Shown: piece after piece, positions 1 through 7,021 of the stretch
Layout of the letters: every line of letters starts with the position of its first letter
How positions within the stretch are numbered: the stretch's first letter is position 1
Assembly (NCBI GenBank): GCA_002404605.1
Contig: DHKA01000088.1
Span: forward strand, 1 to 23,205
From: Clostridiales bacterium UBA4706
GTDB taxonomy: Bacteria > Bacillota > Clostridia > Oscillospirales > Oscillospiraceae
Reading direction: 5' to 3'
Length of the DNA stretch: 23,205 nt
Notes under the pieces: model-generated
Told to the model about the DNA's origin: nothing
Seen by the model: only the letters and a program-made list of their open reading frames with translations
Databases searched by the model: none
Program-made: the position numbers and the translations under genes

Positions 1-69
1 CGGATAATGGGAATCGAACCCACCTCTACGGCTTGGGAAGCCGTCGTTCTACCGATGAACTATATCCGC
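1..69 (-). tRNA. tRNA-Gly (anticodon CCC), 3' end cut by window edge
   Basis: Read on the minus strand the segment folds as a cloverleaf. The acceptor strand GCGGATA pairs with TATCCG at the window edge, with the last pair and discriminator outside. The D arm is GTTC/GAAC, the anticodon stem is ACGGC/GCCGT with loop TTCCCAA, and the T arm is GTGGG/CCCAT around TTCGATT. The loop places CCC as anticodon, so it decodes GGG glycine codons. The 3' terminus and any encoded CCA lie outside the window. Confidence 0.93.
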
Positions 70-88
70 GTATTTTGTTTACTGATGT

Positions 89-117
89 ACTTTACCAAAA
101 TATGCCCGAAAAGTCAA
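89..117 (-). promoter_or_regulatory. Sigma-A type promoter of the tRNA-Gly gene
   Basis: On the minus strand TTGACT (112-117) is followed after exactly 17 bases by TAAAGT (89-94). The predicted start lies about a dozen bases before the mature tRNA 5' end at 69, which suits a tRNA transcription unit. Confidence 0.6.
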
Positions 118-131
118 GTGAAAAAGGATTC

Positions 132-158
132 ATAGCTTGTGACTCGTCCGAATAGGCT
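132..158 (+). promoter_or_regulatory. Possible sigma-E type promoter before the LytM/M50 pair
   Basis: ATA (132-134) is followed after 16 bases by AATAGGCT (151-158). This resembles the sigma-E pattern of an ATA -35 core and a -10 of the form CATAnnnT. The spoIVF operon of Bacillus subtilis is sigma-E dependent. The match is short, so it is only a candidate. Confidence 0.27.
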
Positions 159-179
159 TTGGCAGGAGTGTGATTTGGA

Positions 180-935
180 ATGAAACGTGCAAAACGCGCA
201 ACCATCTATGTGGCAGCGGGACTGTTCGTTGCGGCGGCTGCCGCGAAGCTGCTCTTCCCTGCCCGCACATCCGAAACGATCCGTACCATCGAAAAGCCTT
301 TCCACAGAGCGGACTATAAGACGGAGGAAACTGTCGCAGCCGTATCGGAAGCGGCGGACGATGCTGCGATGCCGGTCACTGTCACGATCAACGCCGCGGA
401 GTTTCTCGGACTTGCGGAACCGGTCAGTACGGAAGATCTGTCCCCCGCCGTAGAAGAGGCGATGGCGGAATTTATGGAAGAGCAGCAGCCGTTTGTCGAT
501 CTCGGCGTTCCGGCCAACGTCTCCTACGATGCGCCCATGCCAAAGTTTTCCTTTGTTCAGCCGCTTTCCGCCAGAGTATCCTCCGATTTCGGCTACCGGC
601 TGCACCCGATCGACAACGAGACAAAGTTCCACTACGGCATGGATCTTGCAGCTAACTCCGGTGACGATATCGTCTGCTTTGCGTCCGGAACGGTGACGGA
701 GGTCGGCGAGAACAGCACGAGCGGCAAGTTTCTCCGCGTAGAGCACGAGGACGGCTACGCGACGATGTACGCGCATTGTGGTCAGATCTATGTGGAAGAG
801 GGTCAGAAAGTCAATGCCGGGGAAAAGATCGCGCTTGTCGGCGCGACCGGCAAGGCCACCGGTCCGCATCTCCATTTTGAGCTGACGCATGACGGTGTTT
901 ATCTGAATCCGGCGTTTTACCTGGCGGCGATTTGA
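180..935 (+). CDS. Membrane-anchored LytM (M23) protein, SpoIVFA/SpoIIQ-like
   Basis: 251 residues with one N-terminal membrane segment (about 8-26), an acidic linker, and a C-terminal M23/LytM domain from about residue 125. All zinc-site and catalytic positions of active M23 endopeptidases are visible: H151 and D155 in HYGMD, H199 in YAHC, and H230/H232 in HLHFE. The start at 180 has AGGAG at 164-168. The stop overlaps the start of an M50 protease gene, the same order as spoIVFA-spoIVFB in Bacillus, where SpoIVFA is a membrane LytM-fold protein that holds the SpoIVFB protease in check. Length is close to SpoIVFA (about 264). Intact catalytic residues also fit a clostridial SpoIIQ-type enzyme, so family placement is firm and the sporulation role is inferred from context. 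Confidence 0.85.
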   Translation: MKRAKRATIYVAAGLFVAAAAAKLLFPARTSETIRTIEKPFHRADYKTEETVAAVSEAADDAAMPVTVTINAAEFLGLAEPVSTEDLSPAVEEAMAEFMEEQQPFVDLGVPANVSYDAPMPKFSFVQPLSARVSSDFGYRLHPIDNETKFHYGMDLAANSGDDIVCFASGTVTEVGENSTSGKFLRVEHEDGYATMYAHCGQIYVEEGQKVNAGEKIALVGATGKATGPHLHFELTHDGVYLNPAFYLAAI

Positions 936-1462
936 CCCGCTGCCGGGTGGAGATCACCGCCGGAGCCGCCGTCGTCTTCCCCCTGCTCTTCTATCTGGAC
1001 GATTCCGGCATTTTCTCCGCGGTTTTGCCCGCCGTATTCTTTCACGAGACCGGCCATTGTATTTCCGCATGGATGTACGGTGGCCGAATTCTTTCTCTCC
1101 GGATGAGCCTAAGCGGGCTGTGTCTTGATACAACGCCGTTTTCCTCTCCGCTTTCCGAGGCGGTGTGCGCGGCTGCCGGCCCGGTGTGCGGTCTGCTGTG
1201 GGCGGTGCTGTGCTCGCGGCTTCCCGGCGCATGGTGGGAGCACTGCCGGGATATCTCGCTGTACTTTTCGGTGTGCAATCTTCTTCCGGCGCAGCCGCTC
1301 GACGGCGGACGCATCCTATATGCGCTTTGCGGTGACCGCAAAGTTGTTCAAATCGTTTCGGTGTGCACCGGCGGAATATGTCTTGCGGCGGCGGCGTTCA
1401 CACGCCGCTGGGGGCTTGCGCTTCCGGCGGTGTGCATCCTTACCGCGCAGTTTACAGCATGA
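932..1462 (+). CDS. M50 site-2 protease, short SpoIVFB-like
   Basis: 176 residues, mostly hydrophobic, with the two site-2 protease signatures: HETGH (residues 38-42) for zinc and catalysis, and NLLPAQPLDGG (116-126), whose Asp124 is the third zinc ligand. SpoIVFB cleaves pro-sigma-K in the outer forespore membrane. This protein is much shorter than Bacillus SpoIVFB (about 288) and has no room for the C-terminal CBS domain. The start is a TTG at 932 overlapping the preceding stop as TTGA, which implies translational coupling. The 3' end runs 11 bases into the convergent sigF gene. The protease call is firm. Identity as the sigma-K processing enzyme is an inference from the LytM neighbour and the sporulation genes alongside. 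Confidence 0.85.
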   Translation: MTRCRVEITAGAAVVFPLLFYLDDSGIFSAVLPAVFFHETGHCISAWMYGGRILSLRMSLSGLCLDTTPFSSPLSEAVCAAAGPVCGLLWAVLCSRLPGAWWEHCRDISLYFSVCNLLPAQPLDGGRILYALCGDRKVVQIVSVCTGGICLAAAAFTRRWGLALPAVCILTAQFTA

Positions 1463-2156
1463 CGGCGCGCAGATTTTCCATTGCCCGGCGTTCCAGGCGC
1501 GATACCTGCACCTGCGACACGGAGAGGATCCGCGCACAGTCGCTTTGCGTCAGGTCGTGAAAAAACCGGAGATTGATCACCTGCTGCTCCTTTTCCGGCA
1601 AACGCTCAATGGCTGTGCGAAGCGCGACACTCTCCAGCACGCGATCCTCCTGCCCATAGTCGCCGAGCACATGCTCAAGCGTAAAACCCTCGTCACCGCT
1701 TTCACGCTGCAAGCTCTCTGCTGGAGCTGCCGCGGTTTCCGCCTCGGCGATCTCCTCCACGCTCACGCCGCATTCCACGGCGATTTCGGAAAGCGCCGGC
1801 TCCCTGCCGAGCGTCTGTTCCAGACGGCGGCGCGCCGCATGGATCTGCTGTGCACGCTCTTTGAGCCCGCGACTGACCTTTACCGCGCCGTCATCGCGCA
1901 GAAAGCGCCGGATCTCCCCGGCGATTTTCGGCACGGCATAGGTGGAAAACTGCGTGCCGAACCGCTCGTCAAAGCCCTCAATAGCCTTGAGAAAGCCGAG
2001 ACATCCGAGCTGATAGAGATCGTCCGCATCGACCCCGCGGCCAAAATACCGGCGGGCAATGCTCCAGATAAGACCGGTATTTTCCTCAATCATCTGTTGT
2101 ACGGCATCCCGGTCGCCGGAGTGCGCGCGGGAGAGAAGCTGCGCTCGGCTTTCCAT
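1452..2156 (-). CDS. sigF: RNA polymerase sporulation sigma factor sigma-F (SpoIIAC)
   Basis: 234 residues with sigma-70 region 2 (DADDLYQLGCLGFLKAIEGF, then the -10 recognition stretch around FGTQFSTYAVPKIAGEIRRF), region 3, and a C-terminal region 4.2 helix-turn-helix (LTQSDCARILSVSQVQVSRL). It lies directly after spoIIAB, with start and stop sharing one base (TGATG), and completes the spoIIAA-spoIIAB-sigF order. Sigma-F is the first forespore-specific sigma factor and is held inactive by SpoIIAB. Sequence alone could also suggest the paralogue sigma-G, but the operon decides. The 3' end overlaps the convergent M50 gene, leaving no room for a conventional terminator between them. Confidence 0.96.
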   Translation of the reverse strand: MESRAQLLSRAHSGDRDAVQQMIEENTGLIWSIARRYFGRGVDADDLYQLGCLGFLKAIEGFDERFGTQFSTYAVPKIAGEIRRFLRDDGAVKVSRGLKERAQQIHAARRRLEQTLGREPALSEIAVECGVSVEEIAEAETAAAPAESLQRESGDEGFTLEHVLGDYGQEDRVLESVALRTAIERLPEKEQQVINLRFFHDLTQSDCARILSVSQVQVSRLERRAMENLRAVML

Positions 2157-2596
2157 CAGCGGTCCCGCACGCGGCGCGGGAGCGTGCGGAGCATGATGAC
2201 GCTTGTACCTTCGCTCGGCGTAGAGCGGACGGTGAGCTTATCCATAAAGCTCTCCATGATCGTGAAGCCCATGCCGCTGCGTTCCTCGCCGCCGGTCGTA
2301 TACAGCGGCTTTCTCGCCTTGCCGATATCTTCGATGCCGCGGCCCCAGTCGCGGATGACGATCTCCAGCCGGTTGTCTTCGAGAATACGGCACCGCATGA
2401 GGATCTTGCCGATACAGTCCGGGTAAGCGTGAACGATACAGTTCGTCACGGCTTCGCTGACCGCTGTTTTGATATCGCCCAGTTCCTCCATCGTTGGATC
2501 CATCTGCGAAGCAAACACGCCCGCAACCGAGCGCGCCAGCGCCTCATTGCAGCTTTTGCTGGGAAATTCCAGCTTTATGTAGTTTTCATATTTCAT
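2156..2596 (-). CDS. spoIIAB: Anti-sigma-F factor / serine kinase SpoIIAB
   Basis: 146 residues of the GHKL ATPase fold: N-box EAVTNCIVHAY (N52 for magnesium), G1 box DWGRG (83-87) and G2 box SGMGFTIMESF (107-117). SpoIIAB binds sigma-F and phosphorylates SpoIIAA in the predivisional cell. The start at 2596 gives MKYENYIKLEF, matching the family N-terminus, with GGAGGGAAAGG upstream. A longer in-frame reading to 2671 is rejected because it would run deep into spoIIAA. The start overlaps the spoIIAA stop as ATGA. Confidence 0.96.
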   Translation of the reverse strand: MKYENYIKLEFPSKSCNEALARSVAGVFASQMDPTMEELGDIKTAVSEAVTNCIVHAYPDCIGKILMRCRILEDNRLEIVIRDWGRGIEDIGKARKPLYTTGGEERSGMGFTIMESFMDKLTVRSTPSEGTSVIMLRTLPRRVRDR

Positions 2597-2922
2597 CGTG
2601 CGGCCTTTCCCTCCGTAAATTTGATTGCGACGAATCGTTCGATCCCGGACGCGCGAAGGACTCTCGCGCATTGTGGCGCCGGATCAAGCAGAAAAACGTC
2701 TCCGCCCGTCTCTTCCATCCGTTTCTTCACGCGGAGCACAACGGCAATGCCCGAGCTGTCCATAAAGGAAACGCCGGAGAAATCGAGAATACACCGCCGC
2801 GGTAAAAAGCGGTCGATGAACGCTTCGGTTTCACGAAACGACGCGCGCGCCGCGTGATGATCGAGATCGCCGGTATATCGTATGCAAAGGCAGCCGTCGG
2901 TATAGGCGCTCTCCAATTGCAT
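2593..2922 (-). CDS. spoIIAA: Anti-anti-sigma-F factor SpoIIAA
   Basis: 109 residues of the STAS fold, with the phosphorylation loop FMDSSG (residues 53-58). Ser57 is the likely counterpart of Bacillus Ser58. Unphosphorylated SpoIIAA displaces sigma-F from SpoIIAB. The ATG at 2922 is preferred because AGGAGG (2932-2937) lies 9 bases before it. An upstream in-frame ATG at 2931 touches that ribosome site and is too close to use it. First gene of the operon. No clear sigma-H or Spo0A-box match was found upstream, and a strong hairpin plus T-run abuts the ribosome site. Confidence 0.93.
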   Translation of the reverse strand: MQLESAYTDGCLCIRYTGDLDHHAARASFRETEAFIDRFLPRRCILDFSGVSFMDSSGIAVVLRVKKRMEETGGDVFLLDPAPQCARVLRASGIERFVAIKFTEGKAAR

Positions 2923-2937
2923 GATACTCATCCTCCT

Positions 2938-2975
2938 AAAAAAGATATGGCGCTGTGGGTTGTCCACAGCGCCAT
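2938..2975 (-). terminator. Intrinsic terminator of the lipoprotein gene, inside the spoIIAA leader
   Basis: A perfect 12-bp stem (2964-2975 with 2947-2958, 5-base loop) is followed on the minus strand by ATATC and six T (2938-2943). It stands 42 bases after the stop of the lipoprotein gene at 3017. The T-run touches the spoIIAA ribosome site at 2932-2937, so a spoIIA transcript starting upstream must pass through it. Confidence 0.75.
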
Positions 2976-3016
2976 TTTAACAGACGTATTATGAAAAGAT
3001 TGCCGAAGAAGGGCGG

Positions 3017-4816
3017 TCAGAACAGAAAAACTGCGGCGTTTTCGAGCGTGTCCGGCAGATAGACGAACGCCTCGCGGCGATCAACGATGCATAGATAGCC
3101 GTTCTGTTCAAAAGCGCGGGCGTTCCAGGCCCAGTCGGTCAGAAACACGCTCAGGCAGTATTCGATCTCTCCATTGTTCTCCGCGTAGAGACAATAGCTG
3201 TCGTCGGCGGCAAAGCCGAGAAGATTCTTCTCCGGCAGAACGATATAACTTTGCAGGCTTTCCAGTGTGCTGCTGTAGTCGCTGCCGAATTTGCGCTCCG
3301 CCGTCTTTTTCAGTGAGGAATCATAGAGCGAGAGTACCATCTGCCCAGCGCTCTCATGCCGGAAGGCGGCGTAGCCGCCGTTTTTCCATGGAAGCAGCGC
3401 ATCCGCCAGGATCGCGTCGCCGCCTGACACGGCGGTGACCGTGCCGGGAACGGACAAGTTGGCAATATAGGAGCTGTTCTCACCGGAGAGCAGCACGGTT
3501 TCCGGCGTGAACCCGGCCCAGACGATATTTCCGCCGTCCGGAAGGCCGGAGAGCTTCGCCGTGACGGAAAGTCCGGCATCGAGCATATAGAGCGTACTGC
3601 CGGTCTGCTCCGATGCCGGAGTCGGGCTGTCAGCTCCATCGTACATTTTAAGATATGAGCCGGATATCTCAGAAATGCAGACATACCCCGAGCCGAACGG
3701 CACAACAGCATTCTTTTCCGGAAGAATCCCGTTCACGATGCCGGAATCCCCCAGCCGGATGCCGGAAGCGTCGTAGTCAAAGCGGAACAGATCCGTACAG
3801 ACAATATCAGCGTATTCCGTATAGCTTCCTATATTGTCGCTCATGCGGCGGGATTCTGCGGATACGGAGCGTGTCTCGGTCAGAAAGAGGCTGCCGGGTA
3901 TCGCATACACGTCTTTTGCCTCCGCGCCGTAGACGGCGACGGCATTTTTTTGTACCGCCTCATCCATCAAGTAAGCGGCGAACACCGCACAGCCACCGCC
4001 GCCGTTCGGAAGAGCATACAGGTTTCCGGCATCAAGCAGACAGGCATCCGCGGCGGTATGTACGCGCGGAACAAAGCTCTCCGTGTCCGAAGCATCGGCC
4101 AGATCCGAAACGGAATACGATGTCACGATACAGAGCGCGCCGCTGCTCATCCACGCCTCGGAGAACACGCCGTCCTGACCTGCGCTCGCAAGCAGTACGG
4201 GCGTATAAGGATCGGAAACATCATAGAAATCCACACCGACATATTCCGAATAATGGATCTCGCTTCCAGTACTCTCATAACCGTATACGTCCAGAACAAC
4301 GGCAAGACGCGAGCCGCGAAGAAACAACGCAAGCGGCGTGCGCTCACTTCCGGTGAAACTTCCGGAAGCGTCCCCGGAGCTGCTCCATGCCGTACCGACG
4401 GGCGTCGTGGAAATGAGCTCTCCCGCCTCGCCGCTCACACGGAAGATCGTAAGATTCTTATCCGAGAGCGCATAGATATATTCGCCGTCCACACGGAGAA
4501 TATCGTTCTTCTCAAGATCGCTGAATGAAGCCGCAGCGCGGAGCGCAGAAGCAGTCTCAAGCGCTTTTGCAGGGCTTGCTGCTTCCTGTAAGGCAGAAAA
4601 AACACTGCCGTAGTCCGAAAACGTACGAAGCTCCGCCCGGTTCTCTTCTGCTGCGTGCTCAAAGGAAATCGGAGCAGGTGTTGCCGTCGGAGAGGGAGTC
4701 GCAGCAGGCGCTTCTGTAGCGGTGATCTCCGGTTCCCAGGGCGAAGAGCAGCCCGCCAGAAGTGCCGTAACGAAGAAAATCGTGCAAATGATAAGAATTT
4801 TTTTGAGATTTCTCAT
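3017..4816 (-). CDS. Secreted lipoprotein with beta-propeller domain
   Basis: 599 residues. The N-terminus is a lipoprotein signal (MRNLKKILII to LAGC, lipidated Cys23), followed by a Pro/Thr/Ala linker (ATEAPAATPSPTATPAP). The remainder matches the pattern of the secreted beta-propeller family (Pfam Beta_propel, PF09826): repeated blades of the type DILRVDGEYIYALSDKNLTI and VGVDFYDVSDPYTPVLLASA, with the blade motif recurring through the chain. Expected on the outer face of the membrane; no enzymatic motif is visible and the role is unknown. The start at 4816 has AGGAG 8 bases upstream. A longer reading to 4870 lacks a ribosome site and spoils the signal peptide. Monocistronic, divergent from the CofE-like gene and closed by the hairpin at 2938-2975. 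Confidence 0.82.
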   Translation of the reverse strand: MRNLKKILIICTIFFVTALLAGCSSPWEPEITATEAPAATPSPTATPAPISFEHAAEENRAELRTFSDYGSVFSALQEAASPAKALETASALRAAASFSDLEKNDILRVDGEYIYALSDKNLTIFRVSGEAGELISTTPVGTAWSSSGDASGSFTGSERTPLALFLRGSRLAVVLDVYGYESTGSEIHYSEYVGVDFYDVSDPYTPVLLASAGQDGVFSEAWMSSGALCIVTSYSVSDLADASDTESFVPRVHTAADACLLDAGNLYALPNGGGGCAVFAAYLMDEAVQKNAVAVYGAEAKDVYAIPGSLFLTETRSVSAESRRMSDNIGSYTEYADIVCTDLFRFDYDASGIRLGDSGIVNGILPEKNAVVPFGSGYVCISEISGSYLKMYDGADSPTPASEQTGSTLYMLDAGLSVTAKLSGLPDGGNIVWAGFTPETVLLSGENSSYIANLSVPGTVTAVSGGDAILADALLPWKNGGYAAFRHESAGQMVLSLYDSSLKKTAERKFGSDYSSTLESLQSYIVLPEKNLLGFAADDSYCLYAENNGEIEYCLSVFLTDWAWNARAFEQNGYLCIVDRREAFVYLPDTLENAAVFLF

Positions 4817-4887
4817 AGTTGCTCCTGAAAAAAGTAATTTTTTTGACGGATGAAAACCGGAAAAATGCAAAAACGAAAAAGTTTTTC

Positions 4888-4916
4888 TTTACAGATAAAA
4901 TATATTGTAGCATAAT
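4888..4916 (+). promoter_or_regulatory. Promoter of the CofE-like gene
   Basis: TTTACA (4888-4893) and CATAAT (4911-4916) are separated by 17 bases. The predicted transcript would begin near 4923, shortly before the ribosome site TTGGAGG at 4937-4943. Confidence 0.55.
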
Positions 4917-4932
4917 ATCGGCGGAAATCCAA
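4904..4932 (-). promoter_or_regulatory. Promoter of the beta-propeller lipoprotein gene
   Basis: On the minus strand TTGGAT (4927-4932) is followed after 17 bases by TACAAT (4904-4909), about 90 bases before the start codon at 4816. It interlocks with the plus-strand promoter at 4888-4916. Confidence 0.5.
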
Positions 4933-4953
4933 TACTTTGGAGGTTATTTCATT

Positions 4954-6147
4954 ATGAGAACTGTTGGTGCTGTCGTTCGCGGCATCCGAACTCCCATCGT
5001 CCGGGAAGGCGACGATCTTGTCACGCTGGTGCGCGACAGCGTCATGGCCGCCTCCGAGACGGAGCATATCACCTTCCATGACCGCGACATTGTCGCCGTG
5101 ACGGAGTCCGTTGTGGCGCGAGCCGCCGGAAATTATGCGACGGTGCAGAACATCGCCGATGACGTAAAGGCAAAATTCGGCTGCGATCATATCGGCGTCA
5201 TTTTCCCGATCCTCTCCCGCAACCGTTTTTCCATCGTGCTGCGCGGCATCGCCACCGGCATGAAGAAGATCACGCTCATGCTCAGCTATCCCTCGGACGA
5301 GGTCGGAAACCATCTCTTTGACGAAGAACTGCTGGAGGATTCCGGCATCAACCCGTACAGCGATGTGCTGACCGAGGAGGAATACCGCAAGGCGTTCGGT
5401 TATGCGCTCCATCCGTTCACGGGCGTGGACTATGTAGATTTTTATAAGAAGCTCATCGAGGAATGCGACTGCGAGGCCGAGATCCTCTTTGCAAATCAGG
5501 CGGAAGCCGTCCTCACGCGCGCGAAGAACGTCCTCTGCTGCGACATTCATACCCGTTTCCGCACGAAGCGCCGTCTTGCCAAAGCAGGTGCGGAAAAAGT
5601 CCTCGCGCTGGACGATCTTCTTACCGCAAGCGTCAACGGCAGCGGCTATAACGAGAAATACGGTCTGCTCGGCTCCAACAAGTCCTCCGAGGATAAGGTG
5701 AAGCTCTTCCCGCGCAATGGAGCGGAGTTTGTTGACGCGCTCGCCGCCGCCATGCGCGAGGCGACCGGAAAGAACATCGAGTGCATGATCTATGGCGACG
5801 GCGCCTTTAAGGATCCCGTCGGCAAGATCTGGGAGCTTGCGGACCCTGTGGTCTCCCCTGCCTGCACCGAGGGTCTTATCGGCAAGCCGAACGAGCTGAA
5901 GATCAAGTATCTTGCCGACAACGATTTTGCCGGACTCAGCGGCGAAGAGCTTCGCTCCGCCGTGGAGAATTCCATCCGCCATAAGGACGCCGATCTCAAG
6001 GGCAATATGGCGAGTCAGGGCACTACGCCCCGCCAGCTCACCGATCTCATCGGTTCTCTCTGTGACCTTACGAGCGGCAGCGGCGACAAAGGCACGCCGG
6101 TCGTTTTCATTCAGGGCTACTTCGATACCTACGCGGAAGAGAAATAA
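4954..6147 (+). CDS. CofE-like protein (coenzyme F420-0:L-glutamate ligase family)
   Basis: 397 residues. The family is recognised from the N-terminal block MRTVGAVVRGIRTPIVREGD, the stretch GVIFPILSRNRFSIVLRGIA, and the block around YGDGAFKDPVGKIWELADP, as in COG1478/F420_ligase proteins of Clostridia. Archaeal and actinobacterial CofE adds gamma-linked glutamate to F420-0. Those enzymes are about 250 residues, so this bacterial form is clearly longer. No F420 biosynthesis or F420-dependent gene is in the window, and Clostridia are not generally known to make F420, so the substrate is probably different. The start at 4954 follows TTGGAGG (4937-4943). A longer reading to 4819 lacks a ribosome site and crosses the promoter. 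Monocistronic with its own promoter and terminator. Confidence 0.8.
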   Translation: MRTVGAVVRGIRTPIVREGDDLVTLVRDSVMAASETEHITFHDRDIVAVTESVVARAAGNYATVQNIADDVKAKFGCDHIGVIFPILSRNRFSIVLRGIATGMKKITLMLSYPSDEVGNHLFDEELLEDSGINPYSDVLTEEEYRKAFGYALHPFTGVDYVDFYKKLIEECDCEAEILFANQAEAVLTRAKNVLCCDIHTRFRTKRRLAKAGAEKVLALDDLLTASVNGSGYNEKYGLLGSNKSSEDKVKLFPRNGAEFVDALAAAMREATGKNIECMIYGDGAFKDPVGKIWELADPVVSPACTEGLIGKPNELKIKYLADNDFAGLSGEELRSAVENSIRHKDADLKGNMASQGTTPRQLTDLIGSLCDLTSGSGDKGTPVVFIQGYFDTYAEEK

Positions 6148-6150
6148 GGA

Positions 6151-6193
6151 AAAAATACCGTCAGATGGTTCTGCGCCATTCGATGGTATTTTT
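6151..6193 (+). terminator. Intrinsic terminator after the CofE-like gene
   Basis: An 18-pair stem with one A-C mismatch and two G-T pairs (6151-6168 with 6176-6193, loop TTCTGCG) ends in GGTATTTTTC. It begins 4 bases after the stop codon. The A-rich left arm mirrors the T-run. Confidence 0.85.
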
Positions 6194-6248
6194 CTGTTGT
6201 GCACAAAATATCGAAATTTATTTCTCCGAAATTCACAAGATATATGCA

Positions 6249-6277
6249 TTGCAAAAGTTATCCAAATTCGATAAGAT
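6249..6277 (+). promoter_or_regulatory. Promoter of xpt
   Basis: TTGCAA (6249-6254) and TAAGAT (6272-6277) are separated by 17 bases, 33 bases before the xpt start. No purine aptamer lies in this leader. Confidence 0.5.
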
Positions 6278-6309
6278 GAGATCAAGTTAAGCCTTGGGGG
6301 GTGATACAG

Positions 6310-6882
6310 ATGCAGCTCCTCGAAGATAGAATCCGCCGCGATGGTGTTGTGCGTGACGGCGGCGTTTTGAAGGTGGACAGTTTTCTGAACCATCAGATGG
6401 ATGTCGTGTTCTTCTCCGAACTTGCCAAAGAGTTTGAGCGTCTGTACCATGACTGCGGTGTCAATAAGATACTTACAATCGAGGCATCCGGGATTGGCAT
6501 TGCGTGTATAACTGCTCAGACCTTCGGGTGCCCTCTTGTTTTTGCCAAGAAAAACAAAACGCTGAATATCGCTGGGGATGTGTGGACGTCGAAAGTTCAT
6601 TCCTACACGCACCAGAGAGTATACGATATCATCGTTTCAAAGGACTTTCTCGGTCCGAACGACCGCGTGCTCGTCATTGACGATTTCCTTGCCAACGGCG
6701 CGGCGCTCACCGGTCTCATCGAGCTGGTGGAGCAATCCGGCGCAACGCTCGTCGGCTGCGGCATCTGCATTGAAAAGGCGTTCCAGCCCGGCGGCGACAT
6801 GCTCCGCAGCAAGGGCATCCGCGTGGAATCTCTTGCCCGCGTGAAATCCATGAGCGTAGAAAACGGCATCGAGTTCTGCTGA
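6310..6882 (+). CDS. xpt: Xanthine phosphoribosyltransferase
   Basis: 190 residues. The N-terminal motif GGVLKVDSFLNHQMD is characteristic of Xpt, and the PRPP-binding loop is VLVIDDFLANGAA (about 119-131). The enzyme converts xanthine and PRPP to XMP in purine salvage; it is cytoplasmic. Length matches Bacillus subtilis Xpt (194). The ATG at 6310 is chosen because a G-rich ribosome site (GGGGGGTG, 6296-6303) lies 6 bases upstream. A GTG at 6301 lies inside that site. The next transcription unit, a guanine-riboswitch-controlled nucleoside transporter, supports the purine role. Confidence 0.95.
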   Translation: MQLLEDRIRRDGVVRDGGVLKVDSFLNHQMDVVFFSELAKEFERLYHDCGVNKILTIEASGIGIACITAQTFGCPLVFAKKNKTLNIAGDVWTSKVHSYTHQRVYDIIVSKDFLGPNDRVLVIDDFLANGAALTGLIELVEQSGATLVGCGICIEKAFQPGGDMLRSKGIRVESLARVKSMSVENGIEFC

Positions 6883-6907
6883 CTGCGCTTCTTTTACAAT
6901 TTCATAT

Positions 6908-6980
6908 CTGTCGATATAAATCAAATGATACGGTTTTGAAGTCTCTACCCGGTCGCCGTAAATGACCGGACTATCGACGG
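6908..6980 (+). promoter_or_regulatory. Purine riboswitch aptamer, guanine class (C74)
   Basis: The three-way junction is complete. P1 is 9 pairs (6908-6916 with 6972-6980). P2 is TCAAA/TTTGA with loop TGATACGGT. The conserved junction GTCTCTAC (6941-6948) follows, then P3 CCGGTC/GACCGG enclosing GCCGTAAAT. The base just before the 3' P1 strand, which pairs with the ligand, is C6971; C marks guanine/hypoxanthine aptamers and U adenine ones. A -10-like TACAAT sits at 6895-6900 just after the xpt stop. Position implies control of the BMP transporter operon. Confidence 0.93.
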
Positions 6981-7016
6981 TGAGCAAAGCAGCGTTCTCT
7001 TCTGCTTTGTTTGTCG
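6975..7016 (+). promoter_or_regulatory. Alternative hairpin competing with riboswitch P1
   Basis: CAAAGCAG (6985-6992) pairs perfectly with CTGCTTTG (7002-7009), and outside it CGAC (6975-6978) can pair with GTCG (7013-7016). CGAC belongs to the 3' strand of P1, so this fold and the ligand-bound aptamer exclude each other. This fits an expression platform, though which state permits transcription cannot be settled by eye. Confidence 0.5.
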
Positions 7017-7021
7017 TTCGT

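Noticed and set aside
1..70. tRNA-Gly as an integration site for a mobile element
   Set aside because: No integrase, direct repeat of the tRNA 3' end or phage gene occurs in the window; the adjoining genes are core sporulation genes.
1125..2426. 433-codon plus-strand frame over sigF and spoIIAB
   Set aside because: It is antisense to the spoIIA operon, rich in Arg/Ala as expected from frame shadows, and lacks a ribosome site and domain.
6194..6309. Possible second purine riboswitch before xpt
   Set aside because: The conserved junction and loop sequences found at 6908-6980 are absent; only a promoter-like pair is visible.
4813..6612. 599-codon open frame on the minus strand across the CofE-like and xpt genes
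   Set aside because: It is antisense to two well recognised genes, crosses their terminator and promoter, has low-complexity Arg/Ala/Asp-rich composition and no family motif.
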